From Megasphaera sp. MJR8396C (GTDB taxonomy: Bacteria > Bacillota > Negativicutes > Veillonellales > Megasphaeraceae), in the NCBI RefSeq assembly GCF_001546855.1, contig NZ_KQ958206.1:126104-190103 (forward strand): a DNA stretch of 64,000 nt. Direction: 5' to 3'. Positions 42,366 to 51,559 of this stretch are shown piece by piece (the stretch's first letter is position 1; each line of letters begins with the position of its first letter). Position numbers and translations under genes: made by a program. Under the pieces are notes generated by a model that was not told the origin of the DNA, made no database searches, and saw nothing but the letters and a program-made list of their open reading frames with translations.

Positions 42366-43232
42366 TCAGGCCTTGGTCAAGGCTTCGATGAATTGGCCGG
42401 CAATGCCGGATAAGTAGCGGTGTTTGGCGGTGATGACGGCCAGGCGCGTGTAGAGCCGGGGCTCGTCAATGACCTTCATATGGAGCGTCGTCAGCCGTGA
42501 TGGCGAGAGGGCCGATGCCGGTACGACGGCATACCCGAGGCTTGCTTCGGCCCAAAGGAGGGTCGTCCGGGCATCGTCGTTGCGGCAGAGGATGGACGGC
42601 GTCAGGTTATAGCCTTCGCAGACGTCTAGGAGAAGTTGATTGAAGCGGCGATAGACGATGAGGGGCAGACCTTCTAAATCGGGGATAGTCAAGGTCTCTT
42701 TGTCGGGATTCGGATCTTTTCCGGCATAGGCCAGCACCATCGGTTCTTCCGGTAAAAAAGTGCAGTCAAAGGCTTCCTGCTTAAAAGGTGTGCGGACGAT
42801 ACCGATTTCAATCAGCCCTTTTCGGAGCATATCCAGGATATGGAAGGTGTTGCCGTCGTAGATTTCAAAACGGATGCCGCGGTGGCTGTCGTGAAATTGA
42901 CGAAGGGCCGGCCGCAGGATGACGCTGCCTGAAGAAGAGACGGTCCCGATGGATAAGGTGCCGCGGAGGCCGCTTTTAAAGTCGCCGATTTCACGGCGCG
43001 TCGAATCGGCCAAGGTGATGAGCTGCCGGGCCCTTCGATAGAGGATTTCTCCGGCATCGGTCAAGGTGACGCTGCGCGGTTCCCGCTGAAAGAGTTCGAC
43101 GCCCAGCTCTTCTTCGAGGGCTTTCATCTGTTGGCTTAAGGGCGGCTGAGCCATGTTTAGGCGCCGGGCAGCTGCCGTGATCTGGCCTTCTTCGGCGATG
43201 GCCAGAAAGTAGGTAAGTTGACGAAGGTCCAT
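42366..43232 (-). CDS. LysR family transcriptional regulator
   Basis: 288 aa. The N-terminal winged helix MDLRQLTYFLAIAEEGQITAAARRLNMAQPPLSQQMKALEEELG is followed by an effector-binding domain (about 90-288) with the usual LysR pattern. It is divergent from the chromate transporter pair, with both promoters in about 120 bp, so it probably regulates those and itself. The effector is unknown. AAAGGAGG precedes the ATG. Confidence 0.9.
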   Translation of the reverse strand: MDLRQLTYFLAIAEEGQITAAARRLNMAQPPLSQQMKALEEELGVELFQREPRSVTLTDAGEILYRRARQLITLADSTRREIGDFKSGLRGTLSIGTVSSSGSVILRPALRQFHDSHRGIRFEIYDGNTFHILDMLRKGLIEIGIVRTPFKQEAFDCTFLPEEPMVLAYAGKDPNPDKETLTIPDLEGLPLIVYRRFNQLLLDVCEGYNLTPSILCRNDDARTTLLWAEASLGYAVVPASALSPSRLTTLHMKVIDEPRLYTRLAVITAKHRYLSGIAGQFIEALTKA

Positions 43233-43267
43233 AGTACCTCCTTTTTTGTGGTATATGATTTACATAT

Positions 43268-43318
43268 ATTATAGCAATGATACGAATATTTTCAATATAG
43301 ATATACCTATGGTATACT
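43268..43318. promoter_or_regulatory. Divergent lysR and chromate-transporter promoters sharing one -35
   Basis: Plus strand: TTTCAA (43290-43295), 17 nt, TATACT (43313-43318). Minus strand: TTGAAA (the same bases), 16 nt, TATAAT (43273-43268). A near-palindrome ATAG-N6-CTAT lies at 43297-43310, between the -35 and -10 of the plus promoter, and may be a LysR site. Confidence 0.6.
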
Positions 43319-43360
43319 AGCCATGTAAAAAGCCATTTATTATTAGAAAGGATGAAACTT

Positions 43361-43933
43361 ATGGATCTTGTCACACCGAAACGAGATGCTCATTTTTATT
43401 GGACCCTTTTCAAATCGACATTCTTAATCAGCGCCTTTACCGTCGGCGGCGGCTTCGTCATTATTCCGCTGCTGAAAGGCAAGTACGTCGACGAATACCA
43501 TTGGATCAGCGATAAGGATACCCTCGATATGGTGGCCATTGCCCAGTCCATGCCGGGCGTCGTCGCCGTCAACAGCGCCGTCATCTTAGGCTATCGCATG
43601 GCCGGCATCCTGGGGACGATCGTCGCCCTTATTGCCACGGTCTTACCCTGTTTGATTACCTTGACCATTATTTCTTACAGCTATGATTATTTTATTCAAA
43701 ATGCCTATATCAAGATGGTCCTCCGCGGTATGCAGTGCGGGGCGACGGCGCTCATCGTCAATGTCGGCATCGATTTGTTGGTCAAGCAGGGGAAGAAGAA
43801 GCTGATCCTGCCAATGCTCATCATCATCGGTACCTTCATTGCCAACCTGTTCTTCGATACCAATATCATGGTGCTCATCCTCATCGACGGCATCATCGGT
43901 TTATTGTTCATGCGCGCTGCGCAGTATAATTAG
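43361..43933 (+). CDS. Chromate transporter family protein, first subunit
   Basis: 190 aa, about five or six membrane helices. FTVGGGFVIIPLLKG and MVAIAQSMPGVVAVNSAVILGYR are the ChrA half-domain motifs. In short-chain ChrA systems two such proteins pair in opposite orientation. Start ATG 43361, eight bases after AGAAAGGA; the ATG at 43352 overlaps that site. Whether it carries chromate, sulfate or an organic anion cannot be told. Confidence 0.88.
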   Translation: MDLVTPKRDAHFYWTLFKSTFLISAFTVGGGFVIIPLLKGKYVDEYHWISDKDTLDMVAIAQSMPGVVAVNSAVILGYRMAGILGTIVALIATVLPCLITLTIISYSYDYFIQNAYIKMVLRGMQCGATALIVNVGIDLLVKQGKKKLILPMLIIIGTFIANLFFDTNIMVLILIDGIIGLLFMRAAQYN

Positions 43934-43944
43934 GGGGTGCCGTC

Positions 43945-44511
43945 ATGATCTATGGATTGCTCTTTTGGGAATTTTTTAAAGTCGGCATCTTCTGTGTCGG
44001 CGGCGGCTATGCCTCTATGCCGCTCATTCAGGCCAGCGTCGTCGACACCTTCCATTGGCTGACCATGAGTGAATTCGTCGATATCTTTACGATTTCGCAG
44101 ATGACGCCGGGGCCGATCGGCATCAATGCAGCGACTTTCGTCGGCACCCGTATCGCAGGTCTTCCCGGGGCCATTGTGGCCACCATGGGCTTTGTCACGC
44201 CGTCCTTTTTCTTGGGCATCATCCTGGCCCGTATCTTTTTGAAGTACGGCGACATCGGACCGATTCGCGGCATCTTAAACGGTCTGCGTCCGGCCGTCGT
44301 AGCCCTCATCTGCGTCGCCAGCCTGAGCTTTATTCTCCTGGCTTTGTGGAATACGGAAGCACTGCCTTCCGATTGGCTGGGCTTCAGCCGCGGCGGTCTT
44401 CTCATCCTCATCGGGGCCATTATCGCCACTCGCAAGAAAATCGGCGTCATCAAGGTTCTCCTCGGTTCCGGTGTCTTAGGCCTGGTACTGGGGATGGCCG
44501 GCCTTATCTGA
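43945..44511 (+). CDS. Chromate transporter family protein, second subunit
   Basis: 188 aa. FCVGGGYASMPLIQA and FTISQMTPGPIGINAATFVGTRIAGLPG are the same ChrA motifs as the first subunit with the more typical PGP. Follows it by 11 bp and likely forms the antiparallel partner. The end overlaps the end of the helicase gene on the other strand by eight bases with no terminator seen between them. Confidence 0.9.
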   Translation: MIYGLLFWEFFKVGIFCVGGGYASMPLIQASVVDTFHWLTMSEFVDIFTISQMTPGPIGINAATFVGTRIAGLPGAIVATMGFVTPSFFLGIILARIFLKYGDIGPIRGILNGLRPAVVALICVASLSFILLALWNTEALPSDWLGFSRGGLLILIGAIIATRKKIGVIKVLLGSGVLGLVLGMAGLI

Positions 44512-47035
44512 TTTCACAATACTCCAGGTTAATACCTTTCAAGAATCGGCTCGGCAGATAGCTCTGACGACCCAATCCTTGGTGCCAGCTTAGATACAGC
44601 CTCTTTTTTGCTCGCGTCATGGCGACATAAAAGAGGCGTTTTTCTTCTTCTATATCCCCTTTTTGGCGGGCCCAATAGGTAGGGAAGATATGGTCTTCTA
44701 AACTGGCCATAAAGACGTAGTCGAATTCAAGGCCCTTGGCCTGGTGAATGGTAATGATGGGTATTTTCGGGTCTTTGGCCAGCATGCTGTCGAGCTCGCT
44801 GTTGGAGAGGGCCGCCATCTTGAGAAATTCGGTCAGGGCGTCGCGAGGATTCTGTCCGGCGTCGTCTGTTTCCTTCGCGATGCGGTAGAGCTTGCGTATA
44901 TTTTCCAGCCGGTCGATATGGTTGGACTCATCAGAGCTGTCGAGATGTGTTTGATACCAAACTTTAACGCCGCAGTCATTCATGACGGACGTAATGACTT
45001 TGATGGGCCGAACCTGGTAGGATAAGCGCCGTAACTCTTCCATTCCCCGGCTGAAGGGCGCAAAGAGCGGGAGATAGATGGCCATCGCGGCTCGGCGGAT
45101 CGGTTCTATCGGGCGAATCTTCTCGTCGATGGCATACATCAGGAGTCCGGCTGTGGCTAAGATGTCGTCGAAGGCGTCGTGCGTCGGTTTATGGTCGATA
45201 GGAAAGTGGTGGCTCAAGGTTTCTAATTTATGATTACGCAAGGTGGGATAAAAGCGGCGGTAGATATCGAGGGTATCGTAATAAGGAAAGTCGGCCCTTT
45301 CAGACATGCCCAGTCGCTGCAATTCGCTCTGGAGGATGGACAGGTCATAGGTTACGTTGTGGCCGACGATGACAGCGTCTTTGGCAAAGTCTAAAAATTG
45401 CGTTAAGGCTTTTTGGGGAGGCACGCCTTCAGCGGCCAGTTTTTCGTCACTGATGTGGTGGACGTAGTACGACGTGCCGACGGGGCGCAGGGCCTTTACA
45501 TAGGTATTAAACTTATCTTTTACCTGCCCCTTGGCATCGAGGCGGATGGCGGCGATTTGGATGATTTCATCCTGGGTCGTGTCCGTGCCTGTACTTTCGA
45601 CGTCGAAGACGACCAGCCGTTCTTGGGATAAGGCTGTCAATAAGAGCCCGTAAGGATCGCCCGTTTGATGGGATAGGGGATCGATAAAATCACTGAGCAT
45701 GAGGCCCACTTTGCGATAGGAATCGCTTTCAATCGTTTCTACCGTACGCCGGCCGATGCGGGGGACGAAGCGCTGGACGATTCGCTTCAGACTGAGGTTG
45801 TCGTGTTTATTCATCAGCAATCGAAGATAAGCCAGGACGTCCTTGCATTCCTGCCGTTTAAACAGGTGAAACTGGTCGATGCAGGTAACCGGCAGCTGCT
45901 GGTCTTGCGGGTACTTTTGGTTGTGCGAGGTAATGCCCATCCAGATGAACTTAGCCTGGCGGTTGTCGCGGACGAGGATGCAGGTCTTTAGGCGCTCTTC
46001 AGGAGGCAGGGCCTTGATTTCCCGGAAAATCCAGCGGGATTCTTCCATCCAGGTGCCGGCTTTATGAAGGACGATGGGTTCGCCGGGATCTTTTGAGGCC
46101 GAGATGCCCCGTTCGGTATAGATGCTCTGGACGGTCACTTTTCCTAAGAGGCGAAATAAGAAGGTCTGACCGGCTTCCAACAGGAGTTGGGTGGACCTGT
46201 AATTGGTGGTGAAGGTAATTTCAAGGGGCTGATAGCCGTCTCGAAATTCTTTCCAAATGTATTCGGGATAGGAGCCACGCCATTCGTAAATGGTTTGGAA
46301 GTAGTCGCCGCAGAGGAGGATGTTGCGGTCCGGGAAGAGGCGGCTGATGACGGTGTATTCGACTTCACTCGTATCCTGCATTTCGTCGACGGAGATGAAG
46401 CGGAACTTTTCCCGCCAGCGGCGGCAGATGGCGTCGTCTTGGAGAAATTCATAGGCCCCGGTAATGAGGTCGGTAAAATCGATGGCATGGTTGTCGGCAA
46501 GGGCAATATCGTACTCCCAGACAAGGTCTTCCCCGTACTCGGAGAGCCAACCTTTGAGGTCATCTTGTATATTGGTAAAATCGCGCAGGCCGGGGATGAC
46601 GCGTTTCTTTTTTTCAAATTCGATGAAGGTCTGGAGTTCCGGTAAGGCCGGACGCGGTGTCATTTTCGTAAGGTCAATGGCAGCCAGAATCTGTTTACAG
46701 TCTTCGTCATCATAGATCAGAAAGTCGTTGTAGCGGTCGCTCTGCCGCTTGGTCTCTTCTTTGATGAGACTGTAGCAGAAACTGTGGATAGTCTTTACGG
46801 TGACGGCGAAACCTTCTTCCGGGACCGTTTCGATGATGCGATTCTTCAGTTCCTTACAGGCCCGGTTGGTAAAGGTCAGGCACAGGATTTCCGACCCCTT
46901 GGCCTTCTTTTGGGCTATGATATGGGCTACCCTGGCTGCCAGGACACGGGTCTTGCCGGTTCCGGCCGGGGCGTTGAGTAAAATCGATTGGGACAGCTCA
47001 TTGACGACTTGCTGCTGCTGTTCGTTTAAATTCAT
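44504..47035 (-). CDS. UvrD/Rep-type helicase with embedded DEDDh 3'-5' exonuclease
   Basis: 843 aa. Superfamily 1 helicase: LNAPAGTGKTRVLAARV (Walker A), LTFTNRACKELKNRI, VDEMQDTSEVEY, GDYFQTIYEWRGS, then IITIHQAKGLEFDYVF and FYVAMTRAKKRLYL. Between helicase parts, at about residues 480-660, lies a full DnaQ-like exonuclease: VVFDVESTGTD (D-E), VGHNVTYDL (D), HDAFDDILA (H and D). Start ATG 47035, preceded by GGAGGA; upstream in-frame codons would cross the pur promoter region. It may process broken DNA. It is divergent from the pur operon. Confidence 0.88.
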   Translation of the reverse strand: MNLNEQQQQVVNELSQSILLNAPAGTGKTRVLAARVAHIIAQKKAKGSEILCLTFTNRACKELKNRIIETVPEEGFAVTVKTIHSFCYSLIKEETKRQSDRYNDFLIYDDEDCKQILAAIDLTKMTPRPALPELQTFIEFEKKKRVIPGLRDFTNIQDDLKGWLSEYGEDLVWEYDIALADNHAIDFTDLITGAYEFLQDDAICRRWREKFRFISVDEMQDTSEVEYTVISRLFPDRNILLCGDYFQTIYEWRGSYPEYIWKEFRDGYQPLEITFTTNYRSTQLLLEAGQTFLFRLLGKVTVQSIYTERGISASKDPGEPIVLHKAGTWMEESRWIFREIKALPPEERLKTCILVRDNRQAKFIWMGITSHNQKYPQDQQLPVTCIDQFHLFKRQECKDVLAYLRLLMNKHDNLSLKRIVQRFVPRIGRRTVETIESDSYRKVGLMLSDFIDPLSHQTGDPYGLLLTALSQERLVVFDVESTGTDTTQDEIIQIAAIRLDAKGQVKDKFNTYVKALRPVGTSYYVHHISDEKLAAEGVPPQKALTQFLDFAKDAVIVGHNVTYDLSILQSELQRLGMSERADFPYYDTLDIYRRFYPTLRNHKLETLSHHFPIDHKPTHDAFDDILATAGLLMYAIDEKIRPIEPIRRAAMAIYLPLFAPFSRGMEELRRLSYQVRPIKVITSVMNDCGVKVWYQTHLDSSDESNHIDRLENIRKLYRIAKETDDAGQNPRDALTEFLKMAALSNSELDSMLAKDPKIPIITIHQAKGLEFDYVFMASLEDHIFPTYWARQKGDIEEEKRLFYVAMTRAKKRLYLSWHQGLGRQSYLPSRFLKGINLEYCEIR

Positions 47036-47124
47036 GTTATTCCTCCGTTCCGTCGCGTCTTTTTTCATTGTAACACAGTCCCTTGACGGGGGATACTGTC
47101 TTACCATAGAAAGGCGGATTTTGA

Positions 47125-47153
47125 TTGACAGCCACCTGTCTTTTTGATAGAAT
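47125..47153 (+). promoter_or_regulatory. Strong promoter of the pur operon
   Basis: Consensus TTGACA (47125-47130), 17 nt, TAGAAT (47148-47153). It precedes the leader ORF by about 45 bp. Confidence 0.75.
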
Positions 47154-47197
47154 CAAAGTGTGTTTGATAAATATTTTAATCAATAAGGAGACGCACT

Positions 47198-47257
47198 ATG
47201 ACAAAATGTTTATGGACAGGTTTGTATGCCGTTTGTAAACAGTCTCCGTGTATCTAA
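47198..47257 (+). CDS. Putative 19-aa leader peptide upstream of purE
   Basis: ATG 47198 with AAGGAG eight bases before it, encoding MTKCLWTGLYAVCKQSPCI, stop at 47255-47257. A terminator hairpin starts eight bases after the stop. Length, ribosome site and position fit a leader peptide for attenuation or translation-coupled control. Three Cys are notable, but there is no run of one amino acid that points to a signal. It could also be a chance ORF. Confidence 0.5.
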   Translation: MTKCLWTGLYAVCKQSPCI

Positions 47258-47262
47258 CTGAA

Positions 47263-47300
47263 AGCCCAAAGGTGATTTGTGTCACTTTTGGGTTTTGTTA
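47263..47300 (+). terminator. Hairpin terminator between the leader ORF and purE
   Basis: CCCAAAGGTGA (47265-47275) with TCACTTTTGGG (47282-47292), one G-U pair, then GTTTTGTTATT. It would stop most transcripts before purE unless bypassed. Confidence 0.75.
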
Positions 47301-47320
47301 TTCCTAAGGAGGGGTCTCTG

Positions 47321-47815
47321 ATGAAGGTAGCTTTAATTATGGGGAGCGATTCTGATTTTCCCGTTATGAAAAAAGCAGTAGCTATTTTTAAAGAATTTGG
47401 GGTAGACTATGAAGTCTTATTGGCATCAGCCCATCGGACACCGGCTGCCGTTCGTGAATTCGTCACGACGGCTGAAGAACGCGGTATCGGGGCTTTTGTC
47501 GTCGGCGCCGGCATGGCAGCTCATCTGCCGGGTGTCGTTGCCAGCTACACGACGCTTCCGGTCATCGGCGTTCCTTTGGAAAGCGGCAGCTTGCAGGGCA
47601 TGGATGCCCTCTTGGCCATCGTTCAGATGCCGTCGGGGATTCCCGTGGCTACGGTTGCCATTAACGGCGCTAAAAATGCGGCTCTCTTGGCCGTTCAGAT
47701 CGGCGCTGTCAGCGATGCCGAATTAGCCAAGAAATACAAGGCTTATCGCGAAAACATGGCCAATGAAGTCATGGCTAAAAACAAGAAATTACAAGAAGAC
47801 GTAAAAGCCCTCTAA
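47321..47815 (+). CDS. purE: N5-carboxyaminoimidazole ribonucleotide mutase (class I PurE)
   Basis: 164 aa. MKVALIMGSDSDFPVMKKA, VLLASAHRTPAAV and VVGAGMAAHLPGVVASYT are the PurE motifs, with the SAHRTP loop that holds the catalytic His. Start at ATG 47321 after AAGGAGGGG; an upstream frame begins in the terminator. purK and purC, often next to purE, are not here. Confidence 0.95.
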   Translation: MKVALIMGSDSDFPVMKKAVAIFKEFGVDYEVLLASAHRTPAAVREFVTTAEERGIGAFVVGAGMAAHLPGVVASYTTLPVIGVPLESGSLQGMDALLAIVQMPSGIPVATVAINGAKNAALLAVQIGAVSDAELAKKYKAYRENMANEVMAKNKKLQEDVKAL

Positions 47816-47860
47816 GGGTGGTTCGCGTCCTATTTTTCTCAATAACAGGAGGTTTAATTC

Positions 47861-49288
47861 ATGTTTTACGATCCGATTTGGGATAAGCAGCATGAAGAAT
47901 GTGGCGTCTTAGGGATTTACGATAAACACCTTGATATTCCCCGTTACGTGTATTGGGGGCTCTTTGCCCTGCAGCACCGCGGCCAGGAAAGCGGCGGTAT
48001 TGCTTTAACTGACGGCCAGGATATCCATACCTACCGCGGCATGGGACTCATCAGCACGGTCTTTGCCAACGGCGTACCGGAAGAAGAAGGGGGCCCCGTC
48101 GGTATCGGTCACGTCCGCTATTCGACGACCGGTTCCAACAACCCGCGCAATATCCAGCCTTTGGCTGTCTATACGCCCATGGGACAGTTGGCTTTGGCTC
48201 ATAACGGCAACTTGACCAATACCCGCACCCTTCGCGAAGAACTCGACCGCAGCGGCGCTGCCTTCCAGACGACCATGGATAGTGAAATCATCGTCAACCT
48301 CATCAGCCGCAGCCAGAAAGACACGATCGAAGAACGCATCATGGAAAGCATGAACCGCATCCAAGGGGCATATTCCCTGGTCCTCATGACCAAGGATACC
48401 CTCTATGGCGTCCGCGATCCCTACGGCTTCCGTCCGCTGTGCATCGGCCGGACCGAAGAAGGCGGCTGGGTCCTGGCTTCGGAAACGTGTGCCCTCGATG
48501 CCATCGGAGCGAAATTCGTCCGCGACGTTCATCCCGGCGAAATGGTCCAGATTAACGAAAACGGAGTCAAATCGACGATCTTCGCCAAGGCACCGCGCAA
48601 GCAGATCTGTTCCTTCGAATACATCTACTTTGCTCGTCCCGACAGTGTCATCGACGGCCAGGACGTCTATCAGGCTCGCTTGAACATGGGTCGTGAAATG
48701 TGGAATGAAACCCAGTACGATGCCGATATCGTCATTTCCGTTCCCGACAGCGGCAATACGGCTGCCATCGGTTATTCCCAGGCTTCGGGTATTCCCTTTA
48801 AACACGGTCTGATCAAGAACCGCTACATGGGCCGTACCTTCATCAAGCCGAATCAGAAACAGCGAGAACTCGCTGTCCGCATGAAACTCAACGTCGTAAA
48901 ATCCGTCGTACAGGGCAAGCGCATCGTCATGGTCGACGATTCCATCGTCCGCGGCACGACGAGCGGCATCATCTGTAAGCTCCTGCGGGAAGCCGGCGCC
49001 AAGGAAGTCTATATGTGCGTTTCGGCACCGCCGATTAAATATCCCTGCTTCTACGGCATCGACACGTCGGTCCGCAAGGAACTCATCGCCTCGACGTTCA
49101 GCCAGGAACAGATTCAAAAATACATCGGTGTCGACAAGCTGCACTTCATTTCCATCGACGGCCTCAATCGGGCCATTGAACACATTCCCTTGGAAGATAT
49201 GTGCTTAGCTTGCTTCAATGATGATTATCCTACGGATACGCCGCAGATGAACGAGGAAGGAGAAAAATATGCTCTCGAACACAAATAA
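47861..49288 (+). CDS. purF: Amidophosphoribosyltransferase
   Basis: 475 aa. First step of purine synthesis, PRPP and glutamine to phosphoribosylamine. A short propeptide ends before the catalytic Cys in [11 protein letters not shown] (residue 14). [19 protein letters not shown] is the glutaminase core, and [13 protein letters not shown] is the PRPP-binding motif. The cysteines that bind the iron-sulfur cluster appear in the C-terminal half ([20 protein letters not shown]). The end overlaps purM by 20 bp. Confidence 0.95.
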   Translation: MFYDPIWDKQHEECGVLGIYDKHLDIPRYVYWGLFALQHRGQESGGIALTDGQDIHTYRGMGLISTVFANGVPEEEGGPVGIGHVRYSTTGSNNPRNIQPLAVYTPMGQLALAHNGNLTNTRTLREELDRSGAAFQTTMDSEIIVNLISRSQKDTIEERIMESMNRIQGAYSLVLMTKDTLYGVRDPYGFRPLCIGRTEEGGWVLASETCALDAIGAKFVRDVHPGEMVQINENGVKSTIFAKAPRKQICSFEYIYFARPDSVIDGQDVYQARLNMGREMWNETQYDADIVISVPDSGNTAAIGYSQASGIPFKHGLIKNRYMGRTFIKPNQKQRELAVRMKLNVVKSVVQGKRIVMVDDSIVRGTTSGIICKLLREAGAKEVYMCVSAPPIKYPCFYGIDTSVRKELIASTFSQEQIQKYIGVDKLHFISIDGLNRAIEHIPLEDMCLACFNDDYPTDTPQMNEEGEKYALEHK

Positions 49289-50333
49289 AGGATTGACCTA
49301 TGCCGATGCCGGTGTCGATATCGACGCAGGCAATAAAGCCGTCGAATTGATGAAAGACTCTGTAAAAGCTACGTACCGTCCGGAAGTCCTCGGGGACCTC
49401 GGCGGTTTTGGCGGCCTCTTTTCGCTCATGAACAGCGATATTAAAAAGCCGGTCCTGGTCAGCGGCACCGATGGTGTCGGCACCAAACTGCGTCTGGCTA
49501 TCTTGATGGACAAACACGATACGGTCGGTCAGGACTGCGTCGCCATGTCGATCAATGACGTCCTCGTTCAGGGTGCAGAACCCTTATTCTTCCTCGACTA
49601 TATCGCCGTCGGCAAGCTCGACCCGGTTCAGGTCGCCTCCATTGTAAAAGGGGTAGCCAATGCCTGCCAGGAATCGGGCTGCGCCCTCCTCGGTGGTGAA
49701 ACGGCTGAAATGGCCGGCTTCTATGCCAAAGACGACTATGATCTGGCTGGCTTTGGTGTCGGCATCGTCGACCGCGACAAAATCATCACCGGCGAAACGA
49801 TCAAGGCCGGCGACGTCCTCATCGGCCTGCCGTCGACAGGCGTCCACTCCAACGGCTTCTCCTTGGTCCGCAAGATCGTCTTTGAACGCCAGCAGATGAA
49901 GCTCGACCAGTACGTCGATGAATTGGGCATGACCATCGGTGAATGCCTGCTGACACCGACCCGCCTCTATCCGCGTCCGTGCCTGCCGATCATTAAAAAC
50001 TTTACCGTAAAAGGCATGGTCCACATTACCGGCGGCGGTTTCTATGAAAATATTCCCCGCGTCCTTCCTAAGGGCGTCGGCGTCGATATCGATGTCACGT
50101 CGTGGCCGCAGCTGCCGATTTTCTCGCTCCTGCAAAAATGGGGCGGCGTCGATGCGAAAGAAATGTACCGCACCTTCAACATGGGCATCGGCATGATCAT
50201 GATCGTCGATGAAAAGGATGCCGACAGCATTCTCAAGAATTTGGCAGACCGCGACGAAAAAGCTTACGTCATCGGCAAAGTCGTAGACTCGGACGTACCC
50301 GTTACGTTGCGGGGAGGCGTGTTCCATGACTAA
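49269..50333 (+). CDS. purM: Phosphoribosylformylglycinamidine cyclo-ligase
   Basis: 354 aa. It makes aminoimidazole ribonucleotide. [68 protein letters not shown] and [16 protein letters not shown] are all family motifs. AAGGAG before the ATG. Overlaps purF by 20 bp and purN by 8 bp. Confidence 0.96.
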   Translation: MLSNTNKGLTYADAGVDIDAGNKAVELMKDSVKATYRPEVLGDLGGFGGLFSLMNSDIKKPVLVSGTDGVGTKLRLAILMDKHDTVGQDCVAMSINDVLVQGAEPLFFLDYIAVGKLDPVQVASIVKGVANACQESGCALLGGETAEMAGFYAKDDYDLAGFGVGIVDRDKIITGETIKAGDVLIGLPSTGVHSNGFSLVRKIVFERQQMKLDQYVDELGMTIGECLLTPTRLYPRPCLPIIKNFTVKGMVHITGGGFYENIPRVLPKGVGVDIDVTSWPQLPIFSLLQKWGGVDAKEMYRTFNMGIGMIMIVDEKDADSILKNLADRDEKAYVIGKVVDSDVPVTLRGGVFHD

Positions 50334-50940
50334 GAAAAAGATGGTCATTTTTGCCTCGGGCCGCGGCTCCAATGCCATTGCCCTCCACGATGCCGTCGAA
50401 GCCGGTACCATCAAGGCCGACATCAAGGCCCTGGTCTGCGATATCCCCGGCGCGCCGGTCATGGATCGGGCCCGGGAATGGGGCATACCGGTCATCTTAG
50501 CCGACCGCAAGGCCTTTGATTCGAAAGAAGCTTTTGAAGCATATATCCTCGACGCCATTGCCCCTTATGAAGCCGACGTCATCTGCCTGGCCGGCTTCAT
50601 GCGCCTCTTGAGCGGCGATTTCATCTCCCATTATGAGCACAAGATGCTCAATATCCATCCGGCCCTCTTGCCGTCCTTCCGCGGCCTCCACGCTCAGCGT
50701 CAGGCTATTGAAGCCGGCGTCAAGATTGCCGGCTGCACGGTTCACTTCGTCGTGCCCGATATGGATGCCGGGCCGATTATCCTGCAGTCGGCCGTGCCGG
50801 TCTATGAAGATGATACGGAAGATACGCTGGCAGCTCGGATCCTGACGAAGGAACATCCGACCTACATCAAGGCAGCGGCACTCTTTTGTGACGACAAACT
50901 GACGGTCCGCGGCAATGTCGTCATGGGAACACAGGAATAG
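50326..50940 (+). CDS. purN: Phosphoribosylglycinamide formyltransferase
   Basis: 204 aa. It formylates GAR with 10-formyl-THF. [42 protein letters not shown] (catalytic Asn and His) and [16 protein letters not shown] (catalytic Asp) are present. GGGGAGG before the ATG at 50326. Confidence 0.95.
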   Translation: MTKKKMVIFASGRGSNAIALHDAVEAGTIKADIKALVCDIPGAPVMDRAREWGIPVILADRKAFDSKEAFEAYILDAIAPYEADVICLAGFMRLLSGDFISHYEHKMLNIHPALLPSFRGLHAQRQAIEAGVKIAGCTVHFVVPDMDAGPIILQSAVPVYEDDTEDTLAARILTKEHPTYIKAAALFCDDKLTVRGNVVMGTQE

Positions 50941-50953
50941 GAGGTAGGTTAGC

Positions 50954-51559
50954 ATGAAGGTAAAACGCGCACTCATTAGTGTATCTGATAAAACGGGCGT
51001 CGTCGAATTGGGCAAAGCCCTGGCGGCTCTCGGCATTGAAATCATTTCGACGGGCGGCACCATGCGCACCTTAAAGGAAGCGGGCGTACCGGTCATCGCC
51101 GTTCAGGACGTAACGGGCTTTCCGGAAATGATGGACGGCCGCGTCAAGACCTTGAACCCCAAGATTCACGGCGCCATTTTGGCGGTCCGCGACAATCCGG
51201 AACACGTGAAAGCCATGAAGGATCACGATATTACGCCCATTGACTTGGTCGTCGTCAACCTCTATCCCTTCCAGCAGACCATTGCCAAACCGAATGTCAC
51301 CCTGGCTGAAGCCATTGAAAACATCGACATCGGCGGTCCCTGCATGGTCCGCGCTTCGGCCAAGAACAATAAGTACGTCGCCATCGTTACCAATCCCGAT
51401 AAGTACAGCGAAATCATTTCCATCCTCCAAAAAGACGGCGCTTTTTCCGATGAATACCGCTTGGAATTAGCTCAGGAAGCCTTTCATCATACGGCCGTCT
51501 ACGATACGGCCATTGCGGCATATCTGGCTGAACAGGTTGAGAAGGGGGCTGCAAAGTGA
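50954..51559 (+). CDS. purH: IMP cyclohydrolase, standing alone (N-terminal half of PurH only)
   Basis: 201 aa, against about 510 aa for ordinary Pur[91 protein letters not shown] and the C-terminal [21 protein letters not shown] are the MGS-like cyclohydrolase domain, complete. It ends cleanly, with a stop overlapping the purD start. The AICAR formyltransferase half is absent here, so that step needs a separate gene elsewhere. Not a frameshift: no trace of the second domain follows. Confidence 0.93.
   Translation: MKVKRALISVSDKTGVVELGKALAALGIEIISTGGTMRTLKEAGVPVIAVQDVTGFPEMMDGRVKTLNPKIHGAILAVRDNPEHVKAMKDHDITPIDLVVVNLYPFQQTIAKPNVTLAEAIENIDIGGPCMVRASAKNNKYVAIVTNPDKYSEIISILQKDGAFSDEYRLELAQEAFHHTAVYDTAIAAYLAEQVEKGAAK

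Noticed and set aside
47198-47320. ZTP or purine riboswitch before purE
   Set aside because: None of the conserved core segments of those classes is present; only an ORF and one hairpin.
48005-49183. Minus-strand ORF of 392 codons opposite purF
   Set aside because: Antisense of a strongly conserved purF; GC-rich third codon positions leave the opposite frame open.
49584-50558. Minus-strand ORF of 324 codons opposite purM/purN
   Set aside because: Same reason; it crosses two real genes and has no family motif.
50954-51559. purH as a frameshifted pseudogene
   Set aside because: The domain ends cleanly, purD begins at once, and no remnant of the second domain is found in any frame.
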